NCBI RefSeq assembly: GCF_001839655.2
Contig: NZ_CP056087.1
Coordinates: 558,001 to 622,000, forward strand
DNA from: Pseudomonas argentinensis
GTDB taxonomy: Bacteria; Pseudomonadota; Gammaproteobacteria; Pseudomonadales; Pseudomonadaceae
DNA length: 64,000 nucleotides
Direction: 5' to 3'
Every line of letters begins with the position of its first letter. Within the stretch, counting starts at the first letter, position 1. Below are positions 1 to 12,023 of the stretch, piece by piece. The translations under genes were made by a program, and so were the position numbers. Below the pieces are notes generated by a model that was given only the letters and a program-made list of their open reading frames with translations, searched no databases and had not been told where the DNA came from.

Positions 1-8
1 TGCCTCCG

Positions 9-1766
9 ATGATTGAAGCTCGCTCCAGTACCTTCACGACCCACGACGGTGTCAGTCTGTTCTATCGCCATTGGCCGGCTGCCGATGGGCAGCCCGGGGC
101 AGCCCGTCGCGCCATCGTGATGTTTCACCGCGGTCACGAGCATGGCGGGCGCATGGCCCATCTGGTCGACGAGCTGGGCCTGCAGGGTTTCGATTTCTTC
201 GCCTGGGACGCCCGCGGCCACGGCGAGTCGCCGGGGGAGCGGGGCGACAGCCCGAGCTTCGCCACCAGCGTGCGCGACGTGCAGACCTTTATCGACCATA
301 TCGCCGCTAGGTATGGCATCGATACCGGGGACATGGTGGTGCTGGCGCAAAGCGTTGGCGCCGTGGTGGTTTCCACCTGGGCCCACGATTACGCGCCGAA
401 GATCCGCGCCCTGGTGCTCGCCTCGCCGGCATTCAAGGTCAAGCTGTATGTGCCGTTCGCCCGCCCGGGCCTGAAGCTGATGCGCGCCTGGCGCGGCAAC
501 TTCTTCGTCAACAGCTACGTGAAAGCCAGGTTTCTCAGCCACGATCCGCAGCGCATCGCCTCCTTCGAGGCCGATCCGCTGATCAGCCGGCCAATATCGG
601 TGAACATGCTGCTGGGCCTCTATGACGCCGCCGAGCGCGTAGTGGCCGATGCCCAGGCGATTCAGATTCCCACCCAGCTGCTGATCTCCGGCAGCGATTT
701 CGTGGTGCACCGCAAACCCCAGGAGCAGTTCTTCCAGCGCCTGGGCAGCCTGGACAAGGAAATGCACATCCTGCCCGGCTTCTTCCACGACACCCTGGGC
801 GAGCGTGACCGCGCCCACGCACTGAGCCGCATTCGCCGCTTCGTGCTGAAAGCCTTCGAGCAGCCGTTGCAGCGCCCGTCACTGCTGGACGCCGATCGCC
901 TGGGCTGGAGCTGCGCCGAAGCCGAAGAGCTGGCGGCGCCGCTGCCGAAAAACTCGCCGCGTGATCTCTACTGGCGCGCCACCCGTGGCAGCATGCGGTT
1001 CGGCAGCAGCCTGTCCGCCGGCGTGAAGCTGGGTTTCGAGACCGGTTTCGACTCGGGCAGCACCCTGGATTACGTGTACCGCAACACCCCCACCGGCAGT
1101 TCGCCGATTGGCCGACTGATCGACCGCAACTACCTGAACTCCATCGGCTGGCGGGGCATCCGCCAGCGCAAGGTGCACGCCGAAGAGCTGCTGCGCCTGG
1201 CCATGGGCAAACTGCGCGAGCAGAGCCGCCCAGTGCGTATCGTCGATATCGCCGCCGGCCATGGCCGTTACATTCTCGAAGCGCTGGAGCAGGGCAGCGA
1301 CAAACCGGATTCGATCCTGCTGCGTGATTACAGCGACATCAACGTGCGCGACGGTGCGGCACTGATCGAGCAGAAAGGCCTGGGCAGCATCGCCCGCTTC
1401 GTCAAGGGTGATGCCTTCGACAAGGCCGACCTGGCCGCGCTCGACCCGCAACCTACCCTGGCGGTGGTCTCCGGCCTCTATGAACTGTTCGCCAGCAACG
1501 CCATGGTCGGCGACTCCCTGGCAGGCCTCGCGGCAGCGGTGGAAGAGGGTGGTTACCTGATCTACACCGGTCAACCCTGGCACCCACAGCTGGAACTGAT
1601 CGCCCGAGCGCTGACCAGCCACAGGGGCGGCGAGGCCTGGGTGATGCGCCGGCGCAGCCAGGCGGAGATGGATCAGCTGGTGGAGGCGGCGGGCTTTCGC
1701 AAGCTGACCCAGCGCGTCGATGAGTGGGGCATCTTCAGCGTGTCCCTGGCGCAGCGGGTGTCCTGA
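9..1766 (+). CDS. ynbC: Fused alpha/beta hydrolase and SAM-dependent methyltransferase (YnbC-like)
   Basis: A 585-residue two-domain protein. The first half is a serine hydrolase of the monoacylglycerol-lipase type, with a GHGES loop near residue 73 and a nucleophile elbow AQSVGA near residue 115. The second half is a class I methyltransferase with the SAM-binding motif DIAAGHGRY near residue 412. E. coli YnbC has the same fusion and the same length, as I recall it. The stop overlaps the next start (TGATG), so the two genes are translationally coupled. The substrate is unknown; the neighbours suggest a glycerolipid. Start at ATG 9; the ribosome binding site cannot be judged at the window edge. 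Confidence 0.85.
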   Translation: MIEARSSTFTTHDGVSLFYRHWPAADGQPGAARRAIVMFHRGHEHGGRMAHLVDELGLQGFDFFAWDARGHGESPGERGDSPSFATSVRDVQTFIDHIAARYGIDTGDMVVLAQSVGAVVVSTWAHDYAPKIRALVLASPAFKVKLYVPFARPGLKLMRAWRGNFFVNSYVKARFLSHDPQRIASFEADPLISRPISVNMLLGLYDAAERVVADAQAIQIPTQLLISGSDFVVHRKPQEQFFQRLGSLDKEMHILPGFFHDTLGERDRAHALSRIRRFVLKAFEQPLQRPSLLDADRLGWSCAEAEELAAPLPKNSPRDLYWRATRGSMRFGSSLSAGVKLGFETGFDSGSTLDYVYRNTPTGSSPIGRLIDRNYLNSIGWRGIRQRKVHAEELLRLAMGKLREQSRPVRIVDIAAGHGRYILEALEQGSDKPDSILLRDYSDINVRDGAALIEQKGLGSIARFVKGDAFDKADLAALDPQPTLAVVSGLYELFASNAMVGDSLAGLAAAVEEGGYLIYTGQPWHPQLELIARALTSHRGGEAWVMRRRSQAEMDQLVEAAGFRKLTQRVDEWGIFSVSLAQRVS

Positions 1767-3115
1767 TGACGCCCGCCGCGGTCGTCCGCGAAAGCGGATT
1801 ATGGAAGCGCGGCGTACTCTGGCTGCTGCTGCTCGCGCCGCTGTTCTTCGGCACCTATGGCTTCGCCAATGGTTACACCGCGCAACGTGACGACGTCGGC
1901 AGCCTGGTGTTCGGTTGGGAGCGACAGATTCCCCTGTGGCCGTGGACGATCATTCCCTACTGGTCGATCGACCTGCTCTACGGCCTGGCCTTCCTGCTAC
2001 CGGCCTCCCGTGCCGCGGTGGATCGCCTCGGTCTGCGACTGCTCACCGCCCAGGTGATCTGCATCACCTGCTTCCTACTCTGGCCGCTACGTTTCACCTT
2101 CGACCGGCCAGCGCTGGATGGACTATTCGGCATGATGTTCGACGTGCTGATGGGTTTCGACAAGCCCTTCAACCAGGCGCCATCGCTGCATATCACCCTG
2201 CTGGTAGTGCTCTGGGCCTGCTTTGCCCAGCACGCCAGCGGCCTGTGGCGTGCAGTCGTGCATATCTGGTTTCTGCTGATCGGCCTGTCAGTGCTGACCA
2301 CCTGGCAACATCATTTCATCGACGTACCGACCGGCATGCTCGCCGGTTTCCTGTGCCTGTGGCTGTGGCCCAGCGAAGGGCGCAGCCCGTTGTTTGCCTG
2401 GTGCCTGGCCCGCGACCCGCGGCGCTGGCGGTTGGCCCTGCGCTACGCCTTTGGCGCAGCCCTGTGCAGCGCCGTGGCGATTCATTTCGGCGGCTTCGCC
2501 TTGTGGCTGCTGTGGCCGGCACTGTCGCTGCTGATGGTCGCGTTGAACTATGCACTGTTCGGAGCCAAGGGTTTTCAGAAGCGCGCGGACGGCCGCCTCA
2601 GCGCTGCCAGCAGCTGGTTGCTGGCACCCTATCTGATGGGTGCCTGGATCAATTCCCGGGCCTGGACCCGCAAGCATCCGCAGCCCGATGAAGTGATCGA
2701 CGGCGTTTGGCTCGGACGCATTCCCGGAAACGGAGAAGGGCAGGCGTTCGCCGCCATCGCCGACCTCTGTGCCGAGCTGCCGTGCCGGGTGGAAGGCAAG
2801 GTCTACCGCGAACTGGCCAGTCTCGATCTGATCACGCCGAGCAGTGAACATTGCCTGCAGGCGGCAGTGGCCATTGAGAATCTACGCAGCCACGGGCCGG
2901 TACTGGTGTGCTGTGCCCTGGGCTATTCACGCAGTGCCACCGCCATCGCTGCCTGGCTACTGCACAGCGGCCGCTGCAGGAGCGTCGCAGAGGCGGTTTC
3001 AAGGCTGCGCCAGGCTCGCCCACAGGTTGTGCTGGGAGACGCGCATCTACAGGCCCTGGAAAGCGTTTTAAGCCACTCGGTATCCACCCTGGGAGGGACA
3101 TTACATGGGCAGTGA
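1766..3115 (+). CDS. ynbD: PAP2 / dual-specificity phosphatase fusion membrane protein (YnbD-like)
   Basis: A 449-residue protein with a multi-spanning N-terminal membrane part carrying PAP2-type lipid phosphatase motifs (QAPSLHIT near residue 150, then HHFIDVPTG near 190). It ends in a dual-specificity phosphatase domain with the Cys-x5-Arg loop CALGYSRSAT near residue 386. The same combination occurs in E. coli YnbD. It probably dephosphorylates a lipid phosphate in the inner membrane. The start is ATG 1766, which overlaps the previous stop; an upstream GTG/ATG start in this frame would lie inside ynbC. The 3' end overlaps the next gene by 11 bases. Confidence 0.85.
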   Translation: MTPAAVVRESGLWKRGVLWLLLLAPLFFGTYGFANGYTAQRDDVGSLVFGWERQIPLWPWTIIPYWSIDLLYGLAFLLPASRAAVDRLGLRLLTAQVICITCFLLWPLRFTFDRPALDGLFGMMFDVLMGFDKPFNQAPSLHITLLVVLWACFAQHASGLWRAVVHIWFLLIGLSVLTTWQHHFIDVPTGMLAGFLCLWLWPSEGRSPLFAWCLARDPRRWRLALRYAFGAALCSAVAIHFGGFALWLLWPALSLLMVALNYALFGAKGFQKRADGRLSAASSWLLAPYLMGAWINSRAWTRKHPQPDEVIDGVWLGRIPGNGEGQAFAAIADLCAELPCRVEGKVYRELASLDLITPSSEHCLQAAVAIENLRSHGPVLVCCALGYSRSATAIAAWLLHSGRCRSVAEAVSRLRQARPQVVLGDAHLQALESVLSHSVSTLGGTLHGQ

Positions 3116-3560
3116 AATGCAGCTGCAGCTGGTCGCCGGGCTGCTGCGCCGCGGCAAGTCCCTAGATCGCTTGTCGGGCGCGCTGACTTTGCTCGCACTG
3201 CTCATCGGCCTGGGGCCACTGCTCGGTTTCATGGCGCTCAGCACGGGGGCGGCCGTGTGCATCGCCTTGCTGGTGTGTGGCCTGGCCCAGAAGTACTACG
3301 CGCTGCGCGTTGCCCTCGATGCCGAGCTGTTCGCCACCCTGGCTGCCGCGCCCGAACAGCTAGAGCGGCGCACCACGGAGCTCGATCAGGCCTTGGCCTG
3401 GCTGGGTCGCAAAGCCGGGCCAGCGCGTTCCTGGCAACAACGCAGCCAGGGCGCCCTGCGCCTGCTGCGTCTGCAGGCCCTCTGGCTGGCCCTGCAGTTG
3501 TTGGTCGCCCTGGCGGCCATCGTGCTGATGCCGTGGCTTTCACACATTCGATTCGGATAA
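3105..3560 (+). CDS. Small membrane protein of the lipid operon, function unknown
   Basis: A 151-residue protein with hydrophobic segments near residues 25-45, 46-62 and 125-147, and a charged middle region that begins LDAELFATLAAAPEQLERR. I do not recognise a family. A strong GGAGG ribosome binding site about eight bases before ATG 3105 supports this start, although a second ATG lies at 3117. It overlaps ynbD by 11 bases and precedes an acyltransferase, so it is probably co-translated as a partner subunit or scaffold of the lipid enzymes. That role is inference from position only. Confidence 0.75.
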   Translation: MGSEMQLQLVAGLLRRGKSLDRLSGALTLLALLIGLGPLLGFMALSTGAAVCIALLVCGLAQKYYALRVALDAELFATLAAAPEQLERRTTELDQALAWLGRKAGPARSWQQRSQGALRLLRLQALWLALQLLVALAAIVLMPWLSHIRFG

Positions 3561-3570
3561 GGACGCTGAC

Positions 3571-4191
3571 ATGCTCGCCTCGCTGGTCGCCTTTTTCATC
3601 ACCTCCGGTGCGCGGCTGCTCACCGGTGCCCGGGCCTTGTGGCTCGGCAGCACCGCGCAGCCGGTACAACGCATCTATTACGCCAACCACAGCAGCCACG
3701 GCGACTTCGTGCTGCTCTGGGCATCGCTGCCGGCGGAGCTGCGCAAACGCACCCGCCCGGTAGCCGGCTCCGATTACTGGATGAAGGGCGCGCTGCGCAG
3801 CTTCCTGATCCAGCGGGTGTTCAACGGGGTGCTGGTCGACCGCCAGCGCAGCGACCCCAACGCCAACCCGCTGCAGGCGATGCTCGATGCGCTGGGCGAA
3901 GGTGATTCGCTGATCGTCTTCCCCGAGGGCACCCGCAACCTGGAAGACGGCTTGCTGCCGTTCAAGGCAGGCCTCTATCACCTGGCCAAGGCGCGCCCGG
4001 ATGTGGAGGTGATCCCGGTGTGGATCGCCAACCTCAACCGGGTCATGCCCAAGGGTCGAGCCTTGCCGCTGCCGCTGCTGTGCACCCTGAATTTCGGCGC
4101 GCCGCTGGGCATGGGCGAGGAGGAGGGCAAAGAGGCCTTCCTCGAACGCGCCCGCGATGCCTTGCTGGCCCTGGCTCCCGAGGAGGTTTGA
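3571..4191 (+). CDS. 1-acyl-glycerol-3-phosphate acyltransferase family protein
   Basis: A 206-residue PlsC-type acyltransferase. The catalytic H-x4-D box is visible as NHSSHGD near residue 39, and the phosphate-binding block as FPEGTRN near residue 117. It would transfer an acyl chain to a lysophospholipid-like acceptor at the inner membrane. It is shorter than typical PlsC and lies in an operon with a CdsA homologue, so it is probably a paralogue dedicated to a special lipid. Only one base separates its stop from the next ATG. Confidence 0.85.
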   Translation: MLASLVAFFITSGARLLTGARALWLGSTAQPVQRIYYANHSSHGDFVLLWASLPAELRKRTRPVAGSDYWMKGALRSFLIQRVFNGVLVDRQRSDPNANPLQAMLDALGEGDSLIVFPEGTRNLEDGLLPFKAGLYHLAKARPDVEVIPVWIANLNRVMPKGRALPLPLLCTLNFGAPLGMGEEEGKEAFLERARDALLALAPEEV

Positions 4192-4192
4192 G

Positions 4193-5125
4193 ATGGATCG
4201 CAATACCTTGCTGTTATTCGCCGGCATTGGCGGCATTCTGCTCCTCGCCAGCCTGATCGGCTGGCTGCTGAAACTGCGCGCCGGCCCCGGCCAGCATTCG
4301 GTCATCGACAACCTCAATGCGCGCATCAACGCCTGGTGGGTGATGGTGGCGGTGATCGGCTTCGCCTTCCTGTTCGGCAATACCGGCGTGGTGGTGCTGT
4401 TCTATTGCGTGTCGTTCTATGCGCTGCGCGAGTTCATGACGCTCACGCCCACCCGGCGCAGCGACTACCCGGCACTGGTCGCCGCCTTCTATTTCGCGCT
4501 GCCGATGCAGTACCTACTGATCGGTATCGACTGGTACGGTCTGTTCGCCATCTTCATTCCGGTCTACGTGTTCCTGCTGCTGCCGATCCTGTCGTCACTG
4601 GGCGGCGACACCACGCGCTTCCTCGAACGTACCTCCAAGGTGCAGTGGGGCCTGATGATCGCGGTGTACTGCATCTCCACCGTACCGGCGCTGCTGACCC
4701 TGGACATCGCCGGCTTTGAGGGCCGCAACCTGCTGCTGATCGCCTGGCTGGTGATCGTCGTGCAGATCTCCGACGTGCTGCAGTACGTGTGCGGCAAGCT
4801 GGCCGGCAAACGCAAGATCGCACCCAACCTGTCGCCGTCGAAAACCGTCGAGGGTTTCTTCGGTGGCGTGGCCCTGGCAACCCTGATCGGCGCCTCGCTG
4901 TACTGGATCACCCCCTTCGCCTTCTGGCAGGCCGGCCTGTTCGCCTTGCTGGTATGCCTGCTCGGTTTCGCTGGAGGCCTGGTGATGTCGGCGATCAAGC
5001 GCGACCGCGGGGTTAAGGACTGGGGCCATATGATCGAAGGCCACGGCGGCATGCTCGACCGCCTCGACTCGGTGTGCTTCGCCGCCCCGGTGTTCTTCCA
5101 TATGGTGCGCTACTGGTGGGGCTGA
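4193..5125 (+). CDS. ynbB: Phosphatidate cytidylyltransferase (CdsA/YnbB-like)
   Basis: A 310-residue polytopic membrane protein that would make CDP-diacylglycerol from CTP and phosphatidate. The CdsA signature is intact near residues 270-290 (SAIKRDRGVKDWGHM, then EGHGGMLDRLD), and SPSKTVEGFFGG is near residue 214. E. coli YnbB is a CdsA paralogue in the equivalent operon, so this is likely a second, non-housekeeping copy. Start at ATG 4193, one base after the acyltransferase stop. It is the last gene before the convergent terminator shared with gyrB. Confidence 0.85.
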   Translation: MDRNTLLLFAGIGGILLLASLIGWLLKLRAGPGQHSVIDNLNARINAWWVMVAVIGFAFLFGNTGVVVLFYCVSFYALREFMTLTPTRRSDYPALVAAFYFALPMQYLLIGIDWYGLFAIFIPVYVFLLLPILSSLGGDTTRFLERTSKVQWGLMIAVYCISTVPALLTLDIAGFEGRNLLLIAWLVIVVQISDVLQYVCGKLAGKRKIAPNLSPSKTVEGFFGGVALATLIGASLYWITPFAFWQAGLFALLVCLLGFAGGLVMSAIKRDRGVKDWGHMIEGHGGMLDRLDSVCFAAPVFFHMVRYWWG

Positions 5126-5149
5126 GCTGCTAAGCGATCGACAGGCAAG

Positions 5150-5178
5150 AAAAAACCCGGCGCCAGGCCGGGTTTTTT
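5150..5178. terminator. Bidirectional rho-independent terminator between cdsA-like gene and gyrB
   Basis: An 11-base perfect inverted repeat, AAAAAACCCGG and CCGGGTTTTTT, with a 7-base loop. It has an A-run on one side and a T-run on the other, so it can stop transcription from both converging operons. Confidence 0.9.
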
Positions 5179-5196
5179 ATGCACGGTAAACGGCGA

Positions 5197-7617
<2,421 letters not shown>

Positions 7618-8721
7618 TTACTCCCGGTGGTCGTGGGTCTGGGTGATACGCCCATGTTCCACGTGGAACATGGATACCGGCGTATCCGTTTGCCAGCCAT
7701 CGCTCAACAATTCATGGTCTACACAGGTGATGAATACCTGGCAGTTCAAATCTTCCAACAAGCGGCACAAGGCACGGCGATGCTGCTCATCCAGTTCTGA
7801 CGGCAGGTCATCCACCAGATAGATGCATTGGCCGCGCTTGGCCTGATCAACCAAATGCCCCTGGGCAATTCGCAAGGCGCACACCACCAGCTTCTGCTGG
7901 CCACGGGAGAGGATATCTGCCGCGTTGTGCGCGCCCAGTCGCAACCTGAGGTCGGCGCGCTGCGGTCCGGATTGGGTATGCCCAATCTGTTGGTCACGCA
8001 CTAGCGACGACGTCAGCACCTCGCTCAGGGGGCGCTCTTTATCCCATCCCCGGTAATAGCTCAGCGTGAGCCCCTGCAGCTCGACCAGCTCGCTGAGGGT
8101 ACGCTCGAAGACGGGCTTCAATTGCTGTATGTAGGATCGCCGATAACTGTCGATCTCATCGCTGGCCAGACACAACTCGCGATCCCAGGCCGCTTGAGAA
8201 ACGGGGTCAAGTGTACCACGGCGAAGCCAGGAATTACGCTGCTTGAGGGCCTTCTGCAGGCGCTGCCAGGCGGGCAGGAATCGGTGTTCCACGTGGAACA
8301 CACCCCAGTCGAGGAACTGCCGACGGATCTTCGGCGAGCCTTCCAGCAGGCGGAAGCTGTCCGGGTTGATCAGCTGCAACGGCAACGTCTCGGCAAGCTG
8401 CGCTGCGCTGCGCGCATTTTGTCCGTCGATGCGAATCTGGAACTCGCCCTGGCGATCCCGCGAGACACCCAGATTGCTCAGCCGGCCATCACTGAGTTGC
8501 ACCTGACCAAACAGGGTGCAGACCTGCTGCTCGTACTGAATTACCGGCAACAGGCGAGCGCTGCGAAAGGAGCGCGCCAGACCGAGCAGGTGAATACCTT
8601 CGAGCACGCTGGTCTTGCCGCTGCCATTGTCGCCATACAGGATGTTGATGCGCGGCGAGGGCAGCAGGGTCGACGGCTCCAGATTACGAACGGCAGTAAA
8701 ATTGATACGGGTCAGGGACAT
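7618..8721 (-). CDS. recF: DNA replication and repair protein RecF
   Basis: A 367-residue SMC-like ATPase that helps load RecA at gaps. The Walker A motif is [10 protein letters not shown] near residue 30, and an ABC-type signature SRGQQK and DDLPSELDE follow in the C-terminal half. The start is ATG 8721 (MSLTRINF), matching the family; an upstream in-frame ATG at 8754 would add eleven unconserved residues. The gene body carries two perfect 16-bp parS sites, at 7655 and 8285. Confidence 0.96.
   Translation of the reverse strand: MSLTRINFTAVRNLEPSTLLPSPRINILYGDNGSGKTSVLEGIHLLGLARSFRSARLLPVIQYEQQVCTLFGQVQLSDGRLSNLGVSRDRQGEFQIRIDGQNARSAAQLAETLPLQLINPDSFRLLEGSPKIRRQFLDWGVFHVEHRFLPAWQRLQKALKQRNSWLRRGTLDPVSQAAWDRELCLASDEIDSYRRSYIQQLKPVFERTLSELVELQGLTLSYYRGWDKERPLSEVLTSSLVRDQQIGHTQSGPQRADLRLRLGAHNAADILSRGQQKLVVCALRIAQGHLVDQAKRGQCIYLVDDLPSELDEQHRRALCRLLEDLNCQVFITCVDHELLSDGWQTDTPVSMFHVEHGRITQTHDHRE
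7655..7670. other. parS: parS centromere site inside recF
   Basis: Perfect 16-bp palindrome TGTTCCACGTGGAACA, the known bacterial ParB binding site. It lies near the 3' end of recF and about 12 kb from parAB. ParB would load here for origin segregation. Confidence 0.95.
8285..8300. other. parS: Second parS centromere site inside recF
   Basis: A second perfect copy of TGTTCCACGTGGAACA, 630 bp from the first and inside the same gene. Paired parS sites near the origin are usual in Pseudomonas. Confidence 0.95.
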
Positions 8722-8859
8722 GAACAGACCGGATGAGAAGGGCAGCGATCGCACCGCCTGAAACGAAATCAGCCCGGGATGTCACGGATCAGAACTGCAT
8801 CCGGACATTCCAAGGCTGATTATCTGACGCTGGGTAGCTGCCTTATTCAGCAGCTGGAA

Positions 8860-9963
8860 TTACAGGCGCATCGGCATGACGACATAAGCGGAATCGTCAT
8901 TGTCGGCTTCCTGTACCAGGGCACTGCTGTTGGAGTCGGAAAGGATCAGGCGCACCTGCTCGGTGGTCATCACGCCCAGCACGTCGAGCAGGTAGCTGAC
9001 GTTGAAGCCGATTTCCAGCGCACTGCCGTTGTAGTCGACCGCGATCTCTTCTTCGGCTTCTTCCTGCTCCGGGTTGTTGGCCTGGATTTTCAGCAGGCCG
9101 GCGGCCAGTTGCAGGCGAATACCGCGGTACTTTTCATTCGACAGAATGGCCGTACGGCTGAAGGCTTCGCGCAGGCCCTGACGATCAGCGACCACCAGCT
9201 TGTCGCCGCCACGGGGCAGCACGCGCTCGTAATCTGGAAACTTGCCGTCGACCAGCTTGGAGGTGAAGGTGAACTCGCCGGTAGTGGCGCGAATGTGGTG
9301 CTGGCCCAGCACGATGGACACTTCGCCATCCTGCTCGGTCAGCAGGCGAGCCAGTTCGAGGATACCTTTGCGCGGCACGATGACCTGGTGCTTGCCGTCC
9401 TGCTGGATGGTGGCTTCCATGGAACACATGGCCAGGCGGTGGCCGTCGGTGGCCACAGCTCGCAGGATGCCGGTCTGCACTTCCAGCAGCATGCCGTTGA
9501 GGTAATAACGCACGTCCTGCTGGGCCATGGCGAAGCTGGTGCGCTCGATCAGGCGACGCAGTTTGCTCTGCACCAGGCTGAAGGTCAGCGAACCCGGCCC
9601 TTCCTCGACGGTGGGGAAGTCATTGGCAGGCAGCGTGGACAGGGTGAAACGGCTACGACCGGCCTTGACCAGCAGCTTCTGCTCGTCGACTCGGATGTCG
9701 ATCAGTGCGTCGGCCGGCAGGCTCTTGCAGATATCCATCAGCTTGCGGGCCGGTACGGTAATCTCGCCCGGCTCGGCGGCATCTTCCAGGGCCACGCGAC
9801 CGACCAGCTCGACCTCCAGGTCGGTGCCGGTCAGCGACAGTTGCTGGCCTTCGACGACCAGCAGAACGTTGGACAGAACCGGCAAGGTCTGGCGGCGTTC
9901 CACGACGCCGGCGACCAGTTGCAGGGGTTTCAACAGGGCTTCGCGTTGAATGGTGAAGTGCAT
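8860..9963 (-). CDS. dnaN: DNA polymerase III beta sliding clamp
   Basis: A 367-residue protein with the three-fold beta-clamp architecture. It forms the ring that tethers DNA polymerase III. The N-terminus MHFTIQREALLKPLQLVAG and the C-terminus ending SAYVVMPMRL are typical, and length matches the family exactly. It sits 35 bases downstream of dnaA and 138 bases upstream of recF, as in other Pseudomonas. Confidence 0.98.
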   Translation of the reverse strand: MHFTIQREALLKPLQLVAGVVERRQTLPVLSNVLLVVEGQQLSLTGTDLEVELVGRVALEDAAEPGEITVPARKLMDICKSLPADALIDIRVDEQKLLVKAGRSRFTLSTLPANDFPTVEEGPGSLTFSLVQSKLRRLIERTSFAMAQQDVRYYLNGMLLEVQTGILRAVATDGHRLAMCSMEATIQQDGKHQVIVPRKGILELARLLTEQDGEVSIVLGQHHIRATTGEFTFTSKLVDGKFPDYERVLPRGGDKLVVADRQGLREAFSRTAILSNEKYRGIRLQLAAGLLKIQANNPEQEEAEEEIAVDYNGSALEIGFNVSYLLDVLGVMTTEQVRLILSDSNSSALVQEADNDDSAYVVMPMRL

Positions 9964-9998
9964 GGTCTAGTCCCTTGCCTCGTGCATGGAGTTGCGTA

Positions 9999-11507
9999 TC
10001 AAGTGGTCAGTGTACGCAGCAGGTTCTTGTAATCCTCGCGGATGTCCGCATCGGATCCCCTAAGTTCAGCAATCTTACGACAGGCGTGCAACACCGTGGT
10101 GTGATCACGACCGCCGAACGCCACGCCGATTTCCGGCAGGCTGTGGTTGGTCAATTCCTTGGACAACGCCATGGCCACCTGACGGGGTCTGGCGATGGAA
10201 CGCGAACGACGTTTGGACAACAGATCGGTAATCTTGATCTTGTAGTACTCGGCCGTGGTGCGCTGGATATTGTCGATGCTGACCAGCTTGTCCTGCAGGG
10301 CCAGCAGATCCTTCAGCGACTCGCGGATCAGCTCGATGGTGATGTCGCGGCCCATGAAGTGCGAGTGGGCGATGACCCGCTTCAAGGCACCCTCCAGCTC
10401 ACGTACGTTGGAGCGAATGCGCTGGGCGATGAAGAACGCCGCATCGTGGGGCAGGTCGACCTTGGCCTGGTCGGCCTTCTTCATCAGGATCGCCACGCGG
10501 GTTTCCAGCTCGGGCGGCTCGACCGCCACGGTCAGGCCCCAGCCGAAGCGCGACTTCAGGCGCTCTTCCAGGCCTTCGATTTCCTTCGGGTAGCGGTCAC
10601 TGGTGAGAATCACCTGCTGGCCGCCCTCGAGCAGGGCGTTGAAGGTGTGGAAGAACTCCTCCTGGGAGCGCTCCTTCTTGGCGAAGAACTGGATGTCATC
10701 GATCAGCAGCGCATCCACCGAGCGGTAGAAGCGCTTGAACTCGTTGATGGCATTGAGCTGCAGGGCCTTGACCATGTCGGCCACGAAACGCTCGGAGTGC
10801 AGGTACACGACCTTGGCATTCGGGTTCTTGGCCAACAGGTGGTTACCTACCGCATGCATCAGGTGGGTCTTGCCGAGGCCGACGCCCCCATAAAGGAACA
10901 GCGGGTTATAACCGTGCTTAGGATTGTCCGCCACCTGCCAGGCGGCGGCGCGGGCCAGCTGGTTCGACTTGCCCTCGACGAAGTTGTCGAAGGTGAAGGT
11001 ACGGTTCAGGTAGCTGGTGTGCTTGAGGCCACCTTCCACCTGCACGTTGCGCTCGCTACGCGCCGGCGCCACGCTGGGCGTTGCTCCGGCCATGGAATCG
11101 AAGCTGGCACGCGAAGGCTCGGTCTGCACCGGCAACTTGGGCGGCGGTGCGCTGACCTGAGGCGTGGGGACGGCAGGGGCAGGCGCGGAGGGCGCCGGGC
11201 TGTTATAGCTGGAAGCCGATGGCGAAGGCGTCAGCACGGCCCGCGGTGCCGAGCTGCGGCGGCTGCCGATCAGCAGCGAAATGGCCGGCACCAGGCCGGT
11301 CGCCCGCTCACCGAGCAGCTCGAGCATACGGCCCATGTACTTTTCGTTGACCCAGTCGAGTACGAAACGATTCGGTGCGTAGACACGCAGCTCATCGCCT
11401 TCGGCTTCTACCTGTAGTGGACGGATCCAGGTGTTGAATTGCTGGGCAGGCAGTTCATCGCGCAGGAGTTCCACGCACTGCTGCCAAAGTTCCACGGACA
11501 CGGACAT
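9999..11507 (-). CDS. dnaA: Chromosomal replication initiator DnaA
   Basis: A 502-residue AAA+ initiator that binds TTATCCACA boxes and melts the origin. Domain I is residues 1-90. A Pro/Ala/Ser-rich linker covers about 90-165. The Walker A motif [10 protein letters not shown] is near residue 200, Walker B LLIDDIQF near 260, and the DnaA signature [15 protein letters not shown] is at the C-terminus. The gene reads away from oriC. The long variable linker accounts for its length. Confidence 0.98.
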   Translation of the reverse strand: MSVSVELWQQCVELLRDELPAQQFNTWIRPLQVEAEGDELRVYAPNRFVLDWVNEKYMGRMLELLGERATGLVPAISLLIGSRRSSAPRAVLTPSPSASSYNSPAPSAPAPAVPTPQVSAPPPKLPVQTEPSRASFDSMAGATPSVAPARSERNVQVEGGLKHTSYLNRTFTFDNFVEGKSNQLARAAAWQVADNPKHGYNPLFLYGGVGLGKTHLMHAVGNHLLAKNPNAKVVYLHSERFVADMVKALQLNAINEFKRFYRSVDALLIDDIQFFAKKERSQEEFFHTFNALLEGGQQVILTSDRYPKEIEGLEERLKSRFGWGLTVAVEPPELETRVAILMKKADQAKVDLPHDAAFFIAQRIRSNVRELEGALKRVIAHSHFMGRDITIELIRESLKDLLALQDKLVSIDNIQRTTAEYYKIKITDLLSKRRSRSIARPRQVAMALSKELTNHSLPEIGVAFGGRDHTTVLHACRKIAELRGSDADIREDYKNLLRTLTT

Positions 11508-12023
11508 CCCCTGATTAAAAGCGCTGAGGCAAAAACAGCCTCTATTGTAGCTTCAAGAGATGGAGTTATCCACATAGGAAGGTCAGTCAGTACATGTTAA
11601 ATCAAGGTGTTAGGCAATTTGCGACACGTCGAGAAGGGTCTGACTGTACTCTGTGGATAACGCGCCATAAGCACCGTTGAAAAGCGGGCGGAAAACTCTC
11701 TGGATATCCGTCCTGTGGGTAAAAGTCCATTCCATCCCCAGGCGATACCCAGCACGCGAACAGGCGCAGCACCGCTTTCTGACAGACTTTTGAATCGGCG
11801 CAAACCCTGGGCTGTCTAGGCTGCAGGAACTTATCCACAGAAGCGATCAAGCTAAGCTATAAACACTAAAACAAGCCTTCCTAAAAAGATTCTTTCCTTT
11901 ATATTTCTCTTTCCGCAAAACAACTGGTTGGAAATTGACCTGGCCCGCGGCTTTCTCTAGAATCGCCGGTCTCTTAAAACGGGGACCATTCCGGTCCGTT
12001 GTCGACAACCAGGTAACCGCATC
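11508..12023. other. oriC: Chromosomal replication origin oriC (dnaA-rpmH intergenic region)
   Basis: A 516-bp non-coding region. Perfect DnaA boxes lie at 11566-11574 (+), 11652-11660 (-) and 11831-11839 (+); a one-mismatch box TGTGGGTAA lies at 11714-11722. From 11858 an AT-rich stretch (TATAAACACTAAAACAAG followed by T- and A-rich tracts to about 11910) is the likely unwinding element, starting 27 bases from the start of the last box. The rpmH promoter fills the right end. Position between dnaA and rpmH matches known Pseudomonas origins. Confidence 0.92.
11935..11963 (+). promoter_or_regulatory. Sigma-70 promoter of rpmH
   Basis: TTGACC, a 17-base spacer and TAGAAT: a near-consensus sigma-70 promoter about 60 bases before the rpmH start. 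Confidence 0.85.

Noticed and set aside
8779..10032. 417-residue open frame antisense to dnaN
   Set aside because: Shadow of dnaN; no ribosome binding site and no domain.
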